Source of the DNA: Levilactobacillus lanxiensis
Lineage (GTDB): Bacteria; Bacillota; Bacilli; Lactobacillales; Lactobacillaceae
Length of the DNA stretch: 64,000 bases
Direction of reading: 5' to 3'
Assembly: GCF_016861655.1 (NCBI RefSeq)
Contig: NZ_BOLN01000003.1
Span: 186,001 to 250,000, forward strand
Shown: piece by piece, positions 26,025 through 34,639 of the stretch
Numbering within the stretch: position 1 is the stretch's first letter
How the letters are laid out: the number at the start of each line of letters is the position of its first letter
Notes under the pieces: model-generated
What the model saw: only the letters and a program-made list of their open reading frames with translations
Told to the model about the DNA's origin: nothing
The model's database searches: none
Position numbers and translations under genes: made by a program

Positions 26025-26295
26025 TAACACAGATGTGACCAGTACGAAAGAGGGAGGATGGTTGGCCACAATATGGTGGATTAAATTTAGTGAGCCAGTG
26101 GAGGTTCTCCCGGCACAACGTTTCGTTAGGCACATACATAGAAGCTGAGTGATGGTCCAACACAGTTCGAGCACAAGAATCCCAGAGCACCAGCTCAATC
26201 CAATGTAACAACATCCCCAGATCCGCACCATGGCCGCCAGAAAGCACCACCCCCACCCAAACCATTGGTTATCTTCGACCCAGTATGAGCAGGGT

Positions 26296-26510
26296 GGTGG
26301 CTGTGGAGCCGGAGGACGCTAGGTTGCGAGTCCTGTGTCGGTGGTGTTAGACTGGGCGATTTTTCCCAGCCTTACAGCACGGGACGTCCTTGGAAACTCG
26401 CGGTCTTGGCGAGGTTTCAAGGCGAGGTGCCAGACCGCTCCTCAGGCTGGCACCGGTCCCCACAGGAGCGAAGTCAACCTAAAGCGGCCGCAGGCGGCAA
26501 GTCAGCCACC
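26296..26510 (+). repeat. Dispersed hairpin element, type B (copy)
   Basis: GGTGGCTG/CAGCCACC form the outer arms and TAGGTTG/CAACCTA the second stem. Then follow CTGTGTCGGTGGTGTTAG, hairpin CTGGG/CCCAG, TTACAGCACGGGAC, hairpin CCTTGGAAACTCGC/GCGAGGTTTCAAGG, hairpin GGTGCCAG/CTGGCACC and GGTCCCCACAGGAGC. Confidence 0.85.
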
Positions 26511-26620
26511 ACACTATCTCTACACGCTCTTGACCCTAATCCCTTAATCTCCAAACGGAAGTATCCCCAAACAAATACATAATCAAACAACCAAACAACA
26601 AAACCAAAAGAAGAAAACCA

Positions 26621-26659
26621 AAAAGAGCAGTAGTTGCGGACCACTCGCAGTTACTGCTC
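26621..26659 (-). terminator. Intrinsic terminator of the 26675-27781 gene
   Basis: GAGCAGTAACTGCGA pairs with TTGCAACTACTGCTC on the minus strand, followed by a T tract. The adjoining 26530-26620 is very A/C-rich on the plus strand. Confidence 0.8.
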
Positions 26660-26674
26660 CATTTCAATTATAAG

Positions 26675-27781
26675 CTAAAAGTTGTTACTAGTCGTCTTCA
26701 TCAACTCGGCGGCCTTGTTGGTCATCAGGTAACCGGCACCGTTCTTGGTGAATTGGAGACTTTCGAATTCACGCTTACCGTTGAGGTTTGTGGCTTCGAC
26801 CTGGTTAGCCTTCAAATGGCCCAACTTGGAAACGGGCACGGATGAAATACTGCCGTCAGAGAGGAAGTACAGGCGGTTGCGCTTAACATTGTAGTCCATG
26901 GATTGTGGCTTGGTACCTGGACGGTAACGCAGACCCTGCATGACTAAGTGGAACTTAACGGACTTCTTGTTGATCTTACCCTTGTAGATCTTGACGGCGC
27001 CCTTAGGAGCCCAGCCACCATTAGAGTAAGTGAAGAAGTAAGCATTGCCCTTCTTATCAAACGTCAGGTTAGAGCCCATGGTGACGGTACTCTTCAACAT
27101 GAAGTTGATCTTCTTAGTTGGCTTCAGCGTGCTAGTAGAAACTTGTTGCACGTTGGAGTGAACCTTGACGGGGGCCCCGATGAACCAGAGTTGGCCGTTC
27201 TTAGGGTTCATAGCCAGTGATTGACCATGGCCGGTGTTAAACTTAGGCCCAATCTTGATGTAGCTCATGATGGCCTTGTCGGTGCTGGTCATTTGCTTGA
27301 CGGAGTGGTCGTAAGTGGCGCGACGCAGGGCGTCCATGTGGTTGGTGCTGATACCAAATTTACTCCGCAGAGCACCCAGGTTGTAACGAACGATCCAGCC
27401 ACGTGTACTCTGTGAGGTCGTGGTGATCAGTTCGTACATCGTGTTGCCATCCTTAGACAGCACTTCACTTTGAGGGTTGCCCCAGTCAGCGGACTTGTTG
27501 TAGGTGACGGGCAGGAAGACGTTAGACTTGAATGAAACCTTCTTACCCTTGATGCTGGAAATGCTGGTTGGCGTCGTTTGGAAAATGTTCGAGTAACTTT
27601 GCTTGAACGTGTAACGCTTAACGAACATGTTCTTGTTCTTAACCGTCTTGTACTTGTTGACGTTGTAGTTGGCCAACGCATTACCGTGTTGGGTATACGT
27701 CTTTGCGTGCGCTAAGGTCGTGGTACCGCCAAATAACAGGGCGGCAGCGGCCATAGCCGTTAACAATGCTGCTTTTTTCAT
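26675..27781 (-). CDS. Secreted protein of unknown function
   Basis: The 368-residue protein starts with a clear Sec signal peptide (residues 1-26, ending AHA-KTY). The mature part is basic with many short strands and repeated words (SKDGNTMYELIT, NPKNGQLWFIG, DKKGNAYFFTYSNGG, NRLYFLSDGSISSVP), which suggests a beta-propeller-like fold. There is no anchor motif. It is a monocistronic gene with its own terminator. Similar proteins occur in lactobacilli as abundant extracellular proteins of unknown role. About 315 bp of AT-rich DNA without a gene lies between it and the divergent sigma-factor gene. Confidence 0.75.
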   Translation of the reverse strand: MKKAALLTAMAAAALLFGGTTTLAHAKTYTQHGNALANYNVNKYKTVKNKNMFVKRYTFKQSYSNIFQTTPTSISSIKGKKVSFKSNVFLPVTYNKSADWGNPQSEVLSKDGNTMYELITTTSQSTRGWIVRYNLGALRSKFGISTNHMDALRRATYDHSVKQMTSTDKAIMSYIKIGPKFNTGHGQSLAMNPKNGQLWFIGAPVKVHSNVQQVSTSTLKPTKKINFMLKSTVTMGSNLTFDKKGNAYFFTYSNGGWAPKGAVKIYKGKINKKSVKFHLVMQGLRYRPGTKPQSMDYNVKRNRLYFLSDGSISSVPVSKLGHLKANQVEATNLNGKREFESLQFTKNGAGYLMTNKAAELMKTTSNNF

Positions 27782-28098
27782 AACAAAAAATCTCCTCTGG
27801 ATATATGTAGGTAAACCGATTACATAACTATTTATACCACTAATTGGGGTGATGTGGACAAAAAATTAAAAATTTTAAGGCTTAAATCGACAAATAACTG
27901 AATTTTTCGGCAATTTCACTATTTTAAAGAATCCCGTCAGCCTGCCCACGGTGGCTATTTGTGGGGTAAACCAGTTGGATATTTGATAAATATTAGGGTC
28001 ATTGTGGCAAATATTCGCTGTTCGTCAAAAAAATGGCGCTCGGGTAAAGTGGGACTCATCCATGGCCATGGATCATCATGTTTGAGAGGATGATTCAA

Positions 28099-28662
28099 AT
28101 GAAGGAGTCACCACACGCTGCTGCTTACCGGTTTCTGTACGACGGGGACCACGAGATTATTTTATTTGCCGCGCTGAAACGGCTGCACATGAACCGTAGC
28201 CACGCCGATTACGAGGATTACCTGCAGGAGGCCCGGCTGTTATTTCCAGAAATTTACGCCGCCTTTCCCGAGAATCCCGAGACCAAGCCGCACCAATTCT
28301 TGGCGTACGCCCAGCAGAAAATTTATTGGACGCTGCTGGATAAGCTCCGCCGCGACCGCAAACAGCTGGAACGCCAAGAACCTGGTAATCAGGACGAGTT
28401 GATCACGGCGGTCGCCAGTGACGACGACATTTTAGATGCCATCGGCCAGGCCGACTTTCGCCAGTATCTCTTGAAGGTGATTGGCGGTGCCGGCACGACC
28501 GGGGAGTGGCGCTACTTGGTGGGCACGCTGCTGGACCAGCTGACGGCCGAGGAGATTGCGACCCGCCACGGCGTCAGTCGCAATACCGTTTATAAATGGC
28601 GGCGCTCGCTGATTCGCCGATTGGTCCGCAATTTGACGCCACCGGAAAACTTTTCGAATTAG
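28099..28662 (+). CDS. Sigma-70-family RNA polymerase sigma factor (ComX/SigX-like)
   Basis: The 187-residue protein has an N-terminal region 2-like helical part (YRFLYDGDHEIILFAALKRL to YLQEARLLFPE) and a C-terminal helix-turn-helix (TAEEIATRHGVSRNTVYKWRRSLIRRL, about 155-180). It resembles the alternative sigma factors of lactobacilli related to competence SigX/ComX. ATG at 28099 follows GAGAGG at proper distance; ATG at 28078 has no site. DUF1659 and DUF2922 genes follow, a common association in Lactobacillaceae whose meaning is not established. Confidence 0.75.
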   Translation: MKESPHAAAYRFLYDGDHEIILFAALKRLHMNRSHADYEDYLQEARLLFPEIYAAFPENPETKPHQFLAYAQQKIYWTLLDKLRRDRKQLERQEPGNQDELITAVASDDDILDAIGQADFRQYLLKVIGGAGTTGEWRYLVGTLLDQLTAEEIATRHGVSRNTVYKWRRSLIRRLVRNLTPPENFSN

Positions 28663-28753
28663 GGGGTTACAAATCACCGCCGGATTTCGTTAGTAGGAGT
28701 GTAAGGGTTGGCCAATCACTTACCAAAATCAGCGTCACGAAGGGAGTACCACC

Positions 28754-28951
28754 ATGCATAACAACTGGAATAAGACCACCATCATCTTTAGCTTAGGCGC
28801 CGACTCGGCCCACCCCGTGAAAGTCACCTTTCAAAACGCGGTGCCAGCACCGGATACTAAGCAAATTGAAAACTTTGGCGGCATTCTGGCACAATTGACC
28901 GGGTTACCTTTCCAATCCGCTACCGTTGCCAAGCAAGACATCGTCGCCTAA
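28754..28951 (+). CDS. DUF1659 protein
   Basis: The 65-residue protein ends with a PxxxQIENFGGILAQLTGLPFQSA region typical of DUF1659. It has no signal or membrane segment. AAGGGAG precedes the ATG. It is 36 bp upstream of a DUF2922 gene; the two occur together widely in Firmicutes, both without known function. Confidence 0.75.
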   Translation: MHNNWNKTTIIFSLGADSAHPVKVTFQNAVPAPDTKQIENFGGILAQLTGLPFQSATVAKQDIVA

Positions 28952-28986
28952 CGTCCGTCACTCAGTCATTGAAAGGGAGTTATTAA

Positions 28987-29232
28987 ATGAAGTCATTAGA
29001 ATTGAGCTTTAAAGGGACCGACCTGCGGATCAAGCATTTACGGTTGAAGTACGTCAACACCAACCTGACCGGCGAAGAAGTGGCGAGCCTTATGAAACAA
29101 ATCGCCGACGCTAAGCTGTTTGTCAAGGATGACATGCCCCTCTACGCCACCCCAGTGCGCGCCGACATCGTGGAAACGACGAAGACGGCCTTGATGGGCG
29201 GCACCGCGGTGGAACCAACGCCCGCTGCGTAA
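28987..29232 (+). CDS. DUF2922 protein
   Basis: The 81-residue protein has the DUF2922 pattern: LELSFKGTDLRIKHLRLKYVN, then LTGEEVASLMKQIADAKLFVKDD and a VRADIVETTKT strand. GAAAGGGAG precedes the ATG. It is the third gene of the sigma factor-DUF1659-DUF2922 run and is followed by a terminator. Confidence 0.75.
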   Translation: MKSLELSFKGTDLRIKHLRLKYVNTNLTGEEVASLMKQIADAKLFVKDDMPLYATPVRADIVETTKTALMGGTAVEPTPAA

Positions 29233-29266
29233 CCACGTAACCGAATAAAACGTCACACAACCTGAG

Positions 29267-29306
29267 AACGGCCGGCCTCCCAACGGAGTCCGGCCGTTTT
29301 TGGCTT
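29267..29306 (+). terminator. Intrinsic terminator
   Basis: ACGGCCGG and CCGGCCGT pair around a 14-nt loop, with TTTTT after. Confidence 0.8.
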
Positions 29307-29308
29307 GG

Positions 29309-29495
29309 TTTGGTCTGAGCTGGCTTCCGCCTCCGCCAGTTTCAGGTTGACCACCTATGGGGCCCACTCGAAGCCAAAGGGCGGTCTTCGAGGTTCTAAC
29401 GTGGCCCGTGCTGTAAGCCGGAAGGGTATCGGCTAACACCACTGTCACAGGTGGCCAACCTGAACTGGCTCCGGCTCCAGCCAGCTCAGACCAAA
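29309..29495 (-). repeat. Dispersed hairpin element, type B with perfect 17-bp outer arms
   Basis: TTTGGTCTGAGCTGGCT (29309-29325) pairs exactly with 29479-29495. Reading on the minus strand: second stem CAGGTTGgCCACCT/AGGTGGtCAACCTG, CTGTGACAGTGGTGTTAG, hairpin CCGATA/TATCGG-like arm, TTACAGCACGGGCC, a shortened middle hairpin and hairpin CTCGAAGACC/GGCTTCGAG, then the closing part. Gene-free DNA follows to 29814. Confidence 0.85.
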
Positions 29496-29814
29496 CAGAC
29501 TGGTGTGTATCGATAATGTTGTAAGTTTTAGGACTTGGCGAAATTAAATAGCGCTAGTAGCGGCTAGGACACCACGTCTAGCCGCTCTTTTGATGCCTAG
29601 CTTGGTTATGCAAGATTGAAAGGCTTATCCTGCCATCAGTGAAAAGACGTTGAAAGGTCAGCAGACAAAGAAATCGGTTCAATTTATTAATAATCCACCA
29701 CGAGTTTTAAAATACCAGCTATACTGATTTTTGTTCGAGGCACTTAGAAAGACCGGTGGCCTCAAAATAAATCAGTATTAGCAAACTAGACCAATATTTC
29801 GGGGGAGAAAACGG

Positions 29815-32136
29815 ATGAGTATTGAACAGACTGAGAAGCGACATTACAAGATGTATAAAAAGGGTAAACTATGGGTAACGGCCGGCATTATTAGTGGAGC
29901 CGTTTTGTTAGGAGCGGGGACGACCGCTCAAGCTAATGTGGAACCGGGTGTGACAGAGAGTACGTCGACCGTGACGGTTTCTACGGAAAAGCCCGTTGGG
30001 GATGAGGTGGAAGCGGCTGATTCGGCGGCGACGGATACAGAATCTGTTGTGACGGAGACGGCCGCCAACGAATCTGTTAGTGAGGAAACCACTACTGAAA
30101 CACCTGCGACAGATGCCAACGAGACTGAGCAGACAGTCAGTGATAACTATGTAAATGAGAACGCTACCACGAATGAGCAGCCAGTAGTTGGTGCGGAATC
30201 AGCTGAGACTGAAACACCAGCGCAAACGCCAGTTGGTAGCACGCGCCCAGTCACCGATTTAGCTGAGAGTGTGGTCCCGGCGACTGAGAGTGAACCGGTT
30301 ACGACCACGACGCCAGTCGCAACCGAACCAGTGGTCACGCAACCAGCAATCGCGGTCACACCAGCTACTTCCGTGACGCCAGTGAGCGTGACCGTACCCG
30401 AGACTCCGCCGGCTGAGGTGACGCCTGTGCCGGCGGCTGCGATGGTCGACACGCTGGGGGCTGATTTAGCCACCGCGGCCGTGCCGTTGGTTCAGGACGA
30501 GTTGGGCAAGACCACGACGATGAAATTGACGCACACCAGGGAGACGGCAACGATTGATTTGTGGATGCCGAATAAAAAGCTGCAACAAGTGATTCTTCAG
30601 GCACTACAAGAGTTGACCGATACCGACAAGACCTGGGATAGTGTGGCTGACATTACTCAGGAAGACATGGCGTTAATCAAAAATTTGAGCAAACACAGTC
30701 ACAGCACCTACATCGATGGCAAGACCGCGTACTCGCTGGAAGGCTTGCAGTACGCGGTGAACCTGGAAAGCGCAAACTTTGGCGGCTCCTTTCAAGAGCA
30801 TCCCGGCGCGGCCTATGGGGACATTGTAGATGTCACGCCACTGGCCAATCTGCAGCACTTGACGGCGCTTGACCTCCAGTACAACCGGATTAAAGACATC
30901 ACGCCGCTGGCGACTTTACAAAATATTGAAGAGATGTGGTTATTTCACAATAATATTCAAGATTTTTCACCACTAAAAGGAAAGGTTAAGCCTTCTAAAT
31001 TTAATTGCATCGGCCAGCTGATTACGTTGAATCCGGTTGTCATCAGTGATAAAGATCGTGAAGGACACTTGCAAATTGCCTGCACGACAATTGATGGTGA
31101 GGTTGTGCAGCTGGTAGGCAAGGAAGTGTTGACGCCACTAGCCTTTTATAACAATGACGATGGTTTCACGTATCAGGCCTATTTTGCTGGCGGAACCGCG
31201 GCTTCAGATGGCCAAGGCGGCTTGTACTACAGTGGGTTGCAAGACCAAAAGCCCGGAGCTACCGCCATTCCAGGCCATAAGGACGTGAATGTGGACGTCC
31301 AGCCCTACTACCATTACATGATTGGGGTATCCGATGTTAACACGGGCGCTGCCACATTCATAGTCGTCCAGCCCTACACCATCGCGCAATCCGCAGCCGA
31401 CGTGACGGTCCACTACGTCGATGAGACGGGTAAGGACATCGCGCCAGCTCAAACGTTGAAACCGGGTCTGGTCGGGGAAGCCTACACGACGACCCCAGCG
31501 GAAGTTTCGGGGTACGTGCTCCAAGAGACACCGGAAAATGCGACCGGGACTTATGGTGAAACCGCTATTGACGTGACCTACGTTTATGCGGAAGAGGAGG
31601 CAGACGCTGAAGGAAACAAGCCGGGCGGCAACGGCAACCAGGGGAGTGGCAACACGAACGGTGGCGGCACGACCACCACACCTGATGGCCCCGGGGCTGG
31701 GGCGGAAACGCCAGATAGCGGTCAAGGCGGGGATGCCGGCACACCAGGCAACGAGATCGGTAATGGCCACCATCCAGGCGGCATAACAGTCACGGGTGAT
31801 CCGGCTGGCGACGGGGATGTCGTGGTGCCGGGAATGCCCGGGGGACTCCCAACTGGTGGTGCTAATGGCAACGGCACTGGTGCGGGCGTTAGTATGGGTG
31901 GCCAAGCCAGTCAGCTGAGCACCGGCAGTTACGGCCACCAGCACCAAAGCCAGCCGGTGAGTGCCACGACAGCCAATCTGACCGAAAGCGAAGAGACGGG
32001 CGACCAAGTCCTCTCGACCAGCGTCGGCAGTATGGCGTTGCCGCAGACCAATGATAGTCGCGGTTCCATCGCGTGGGGCGTGGCGTTGCTGGTGAGTTTA
32101 CTGAGTTTATGCAGTTTCAAACGGAAGACCAAATAA
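29815..32136 (+). CDS. Cell-wall-anchored adhesin with LRR and MucBP domains
   Basis: The 773-residue protein opens with a KxYKxGKxW-type signal (HYKMYKKGKLWVTAG, cleaved near TAQA). A Thr/Glu/Val-rich stalk runs to about 215, a leucine-rich-repeat region spans about 325-395 (VTPLANLQHLTALDLQYNRI and related units), and a MucBP domain about 525-595. A Gly/Asn-rich linker leads to the sortase signal LPQTN (about 742), a hydrophobic helix and KRKTK. Sortase should link it to peptidoglycan. Its likely job is adhesion to mucus or other surfaces. It is monocistronic, with GGGGG near the start. Confidence 0.9.
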   Translation: MSIEQTEKRHYKMYKKGKLWVTAGIISGAVLLGAGTTAQANVEPGVTESTSTVTVSTEKPVGDEVEAADSAATDTESVVTETAANESVSEETTTETPATDANETEQTVSDNYVNENATTNEQPVVGAESAETETPAQTPVGSTRPVTDLAESVVPATESEPVTTTTPVATEPVVTQPAIAVTPATSVTPVSVTVPETPPAEVTPVPAAAMVDTLGADLATAAVPLVQDELGKTTTMKLTHTRETATIDLWMPNKKLQQVILQALQELTDTDKTWDSVADITQEDMALIKNLSKHSHSTYIDGKTAYSLEGLQYAVNLESANFGGSFQEHPGAAYGDIVDVTPLANLQHLTALDLQYNRIKDITPLATLQNIEEMWLFHNNIQDFSPLKGKVKPSKFNCIGQLITLNPVVISDKDREGHLQIACTTIDGEVVQLVGKEVLTPLAFYNNDDGFTYQAYFAGGTAASDGQGGLYYSGLQDQKPGATAIPGHKDVNVDVQPYYHYMIGVSDVNTGAATFIVVQPYTIAQSAADVTVHYVDETGKDIAPAQTLKPGLVGEAYTTTPAEVSGYVLQETPENATGTYGETAIDVTYVYAEEEADAEGNKPGGNGNQGSGNTNGGGTTTTPDGPGAGAETPDSGQGGDAGTPGNEIGNGHHPGGITVTGDPAGDGDVVVPGMPGGLPTGGANGNGTGAGVSMGGQASQLSTGSYGHQHQSQPVSATTANLTESEETGDQVLSTSVGSMALPQTNDSRGSIAWGVALLVSLLSLCSFKRKTK

Positions 32137-32151
32137 GACCAAACTGACTAA

Positions 32152-32202
32152 AAACACCTGAGAAGGCAGCGCAACCCATGCGCGTTCTTCTCAGGTGTTT
32201 TA
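32152..32202. terminator. Bidirectional terminator
   Basis: AAACACCTGAGAAG pairs with CTTCTCAGGTGTTT; it serves the adhesin and the convergent gene at 32228. Confidence 0.85.
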
Positions 32203-32227
32203 TTTGGTTATTTAGTGGAAATGGGTG

Positions 32228-32962
32228 TTAACGGAGATTTGTAACAGCATCACTCAAAGCATCAACGAGAGTTTCAGCAGAATCATTAATTTGATAATCT
32301 TCGCTTGAACTGTCAGCCATCGTATCAGCTAATTGATCACTGAAGGCAGCTAATTTAGCATTGGTAGTAGAGCTGAAACGTCCTTTGAAACTGGCGTTTA
32401 CTTGGAGTGCAGCTTTACCATCTTTGACCGTATCACCATGGATTAGGTCGATGGCAAAACTTAAGCTGCCATAGCCAGTGTCATAAGCGTTGCTAGTAGT
32501 AACATCCTTCATAGCGTCCAGTGCGTCGCCTTGGTCTTCAGTACTCATCGAACGAATAGCAGACAACACGTGCTTAATGTCAGCTTTCCGTTGAGCTAAA
32601 GCCTTGGTATTAATCTTCTTCAGGTTCCCCTTCCAGATGTACCCCTTGACGTTGCCCTTACTGTTCTTGATGTAGTAGTAAGTGGCGGTCTTGCCGTTAG
32701 TCTTCTTGACCGTAACTGACTTGGTAGCGTAGAAAGTCGTCTTCAGGTAGTTGAAAGCCTTGTGAGATTTCTTGGTCAGCTTAGCGCTGGAGTAGATGTA
32801 GCCGCCGTTAGCGTGATAAGCGGTCTTCTTCATCTTCTTGGAGCGGAGAACCTTAGCAGATTTGCTCTTGGCGCTGGCTGATAAAGTAGTGCTAGGGACG
32901 ATCACAGCGCCCAGGCTAAATGTCAGGGCAGTGATTGCGGAAACTTTAAGTAGTTTATTCAT
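32228..32962 (-). CDS. Secreted SH3-like surface protein (tandem paralogue 1)
   Basis: The 244-residue protein has a signal peptide (residues 1-31, ending SASA). A basic module follows (about 32-125: KTAYHANGGYIYSS...TTFYATKSVTVKK...YYYIKNSKGNVKGYIWKGNLKKI), which resembles wall-binding SH3-like domains. The C-terminal half is helical and acidic (QRKADIKHVLSAIRSMSTEDQGD and onward). It is about 80 percent identical in the first 125 residues to the next gene. GGAGGAG precedes the start. Non-covalent wall attachment through the basic module is an inference. Confidence 0.75.
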   Translation of the reverse strand: MNKLLKVSAITALTFSLGAVIVPSTTLSASAKSKSAKVLRSKKMKKTAYHANGGYIYSSAKLTKKSHKAFNYLKTTFYATKSVTVKKTNGKTATYYYIKNSKGNVKGYIWKGNLKKINTKALAQRKADIKHVLSAIRSMSTEDQGDALDAMKDVTTSNAYDTGYGSLSFAIDLIHGDTVKDGKAALQVNASFKGRFSSTTNAKLAAFSDQLADTMADSSSEDYQINDSAETLVDALSDAVTNLR

Positions 32963-33111
32963 AGTTACTCCTCCAATTTATGTAGCTTCAAAATTACCTT
33001 GTCATTATAGCATTATAATCATGGTTGATACTAGTTGTGTTCAACAATTCGTTTCGCACTGAATAGTGTATTGCTTTAAGTAAAAATGTAAGAATGGGTG
33101 ACCCAATATAA

Positions 33112-33164
33112 AAACGTCGAAGGAGCAGCGCAATCTGGCATGCTGGTTTCCTCGACGTTTTAGT
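33112..33164 (-). terminator. Intrinsic terminator of the second paralogue
   Basis: AAAACGTCGA..GGA pairs with TCC..TCGACGTTTT; a T tract follows on the minus strand. Confidence 0.75.
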
Positions 33165-33188
33165 TACTTACTTTAGTGAAAAACGTGA

Positions 33189-33929
33189 TTAGTGGAGATC
33201 TGCAACCGCATTTGCCAAGTTGTCGGTGAGATCCTCAGTGGCAAGGTAGAGACTAAAATTGTCTTCGCCTTCGTTAGTATCAGCAACAACGTCGGCTACT
33301 GCGTCATTGAAAGCGGCTAATTTAGCATTTGTCACGGAATCAAACCGGCCTTTGAAACTTTCGTAAACTTGCATAGCTGCTTGGCCATCTTCAATGTAAT
33401 CACCATGCATAAAATGAAGAGCACCTGATAAACCATCATTAATATCGTAGGTATTGCTGGTGGTTACAGTGCCCATTGCGCTGAGGGCAATACCCTTTGG
33501 ACCGCTAGACTTCATGGTGCGAATAGCTGCCAACACATGCTTGATGTCAGCCTTCCGTTGTGCCAAATTTTTGGTGTTGATTTTCTTCAGGTTACCTTTC
33601 CAGATGTATCCCTTGATGCTACCCTTACTGTTCTTGATGTAATAGTAAGTTGCAGTCTTGCCGTTAGACTTCTTGACCGTGACTGACTTGGTAGCGTAGA
33701 AGGTCGTCTTCAAGTGCTTGAAAGCCTTGAAGGACTTCTTGGTCAGTTTTGTGCTGGAGTAGATGTAGCCGCCTTTTGCGTGGTAAGCGGTCTTCTTCAT
33801 TTTCTTAGATTTGAGAACCTTAGCTGCCTTGGTCTTAGCGCTGGCTGATAAAGTAGTGCTAGGTACGATCACAGCGCCCAGGCTAAATGTCAGAGCGGTG
33901 ATTGCGGAAACTTTAAGTAATTTATTCAT
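33189..33929 (-). CDS. Secreted SH3-like surface protein (tandem paralogue 2)
   Basis: The 246-residue protein is a close copy of the 32228-32962 product: same signal peptide and basic module, more divergent helical C-terminus (KSSGPKGIALSAMGTVTTSNTYD and onward). Each copy has its own ribosome site (TGGAGG) and terminator, so they were duplicated as complete units. A third, broken copy lies upstream. Confidence 0.75.
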   Translation of the reverse strand: MNKLLKVSAITALTFSLGAVIVPSTTLSASAKTKAAKVLKSKKMKKTAYHAKGGYIYSSTKLTKKSFKAFKHLKTTFYATKSVTVKKSNGKTATYYYIKNSKGSIKGYIWKGNLKKINTKNLAQRKADIKHVLAAIRTMKSSGPKGIALSAMGTVTTSNTYDINDGLSGALHFMHGDYIEDGQAAMQVYESFKGRFDSVTNAKLAAFNDAVADVVADTNEGEDNFSLYLATEDLTDNLANAVADLH

Positions 33930-33974
33930 GGTGATGCCTCCATTTTTTTAGTTGGTGAACTGAGTTGGGTGAAA

Positions 33975-34343
33975 CTAGTTTAGCGTGGCAACGGCGGCAA
34001 TGAGTGTCTTGAGAAATTTCTCACTGTACTGCTCAATGTAGTCATGGTCGATGGAACTCTGCTTAGGATCGTAATTGACGACCAGCTTTTGCAGGTGTTT
34101 CTTCACTTTCGCCGATTTGGTTGCGTAGAAAACGTACCTGATTGGCGTGAAGTTCTGTGATGCCTTCTTGGTGAGTTTGGTCGGCCGTTAGTGTTGATAA
34201 CGGGTCTTGGCCAGCTTCTTAGAACTGACGACCTTAGCTGCCTTGGTCTTCGCAAAGGCGGTAAAGGTCATGGGTGATAAGGAGACTGTCCCAAAGCTGA
34301 CGGTCAGCAATCCGGTAATGGACAACTTAACCACTTTGTTCAT
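33975..34343 (-). pseudogene. Decayed third copy of the tandem surface-protein gene
   Basis: The minus strand begins MNKVVKLSITGLLTVSFGTV with a signal peptide and KTKAAKVVSSKKLAKTRYQH, then a TAA at codon 52, then continues in frame with RPTKLTKKASQNFTPIRYVFYATKSAKVKK to a stop after codon 122. About half of the paralogue length is missing. The upstream region shares ACTAGTTGT and TTGAACAATTC with the first copy at 33030-33055, so promoter and gene were duplicated together. Confidence 0.8.
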
Positions 34344-34639
34344 AGTTACTTCTCCCAAAATATGTATGTTCGAAATTACTTCGTCATTATATCATGATAA
34401 GTATGGTGGATACTAGTTGTCTTGAACAATTCTTTTTGCATTGAATAGTGCATTACTTTAAACAAATAGTGGGGTGGCGAAAGATACAAAAAGTTGAGTT
34501 AATTTGTTATGGCGGATTATTGGTGGATTTGTAGTGGAATTTCGATACAAATTAGCGATTTTTCTATATTTGAGAAAATATCTCAATTATTTGCTAATTG
34601 TTGTCACAACGGGTATATTCAATCTAAGAGGTGAGGATG

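Noticed and set aside
31204-32007. 267-codon minus-strand frame within the adhesin gene
   Set aside because: The plus strand has clear domains and a sortase signal; the opposite frame has no start site or family.
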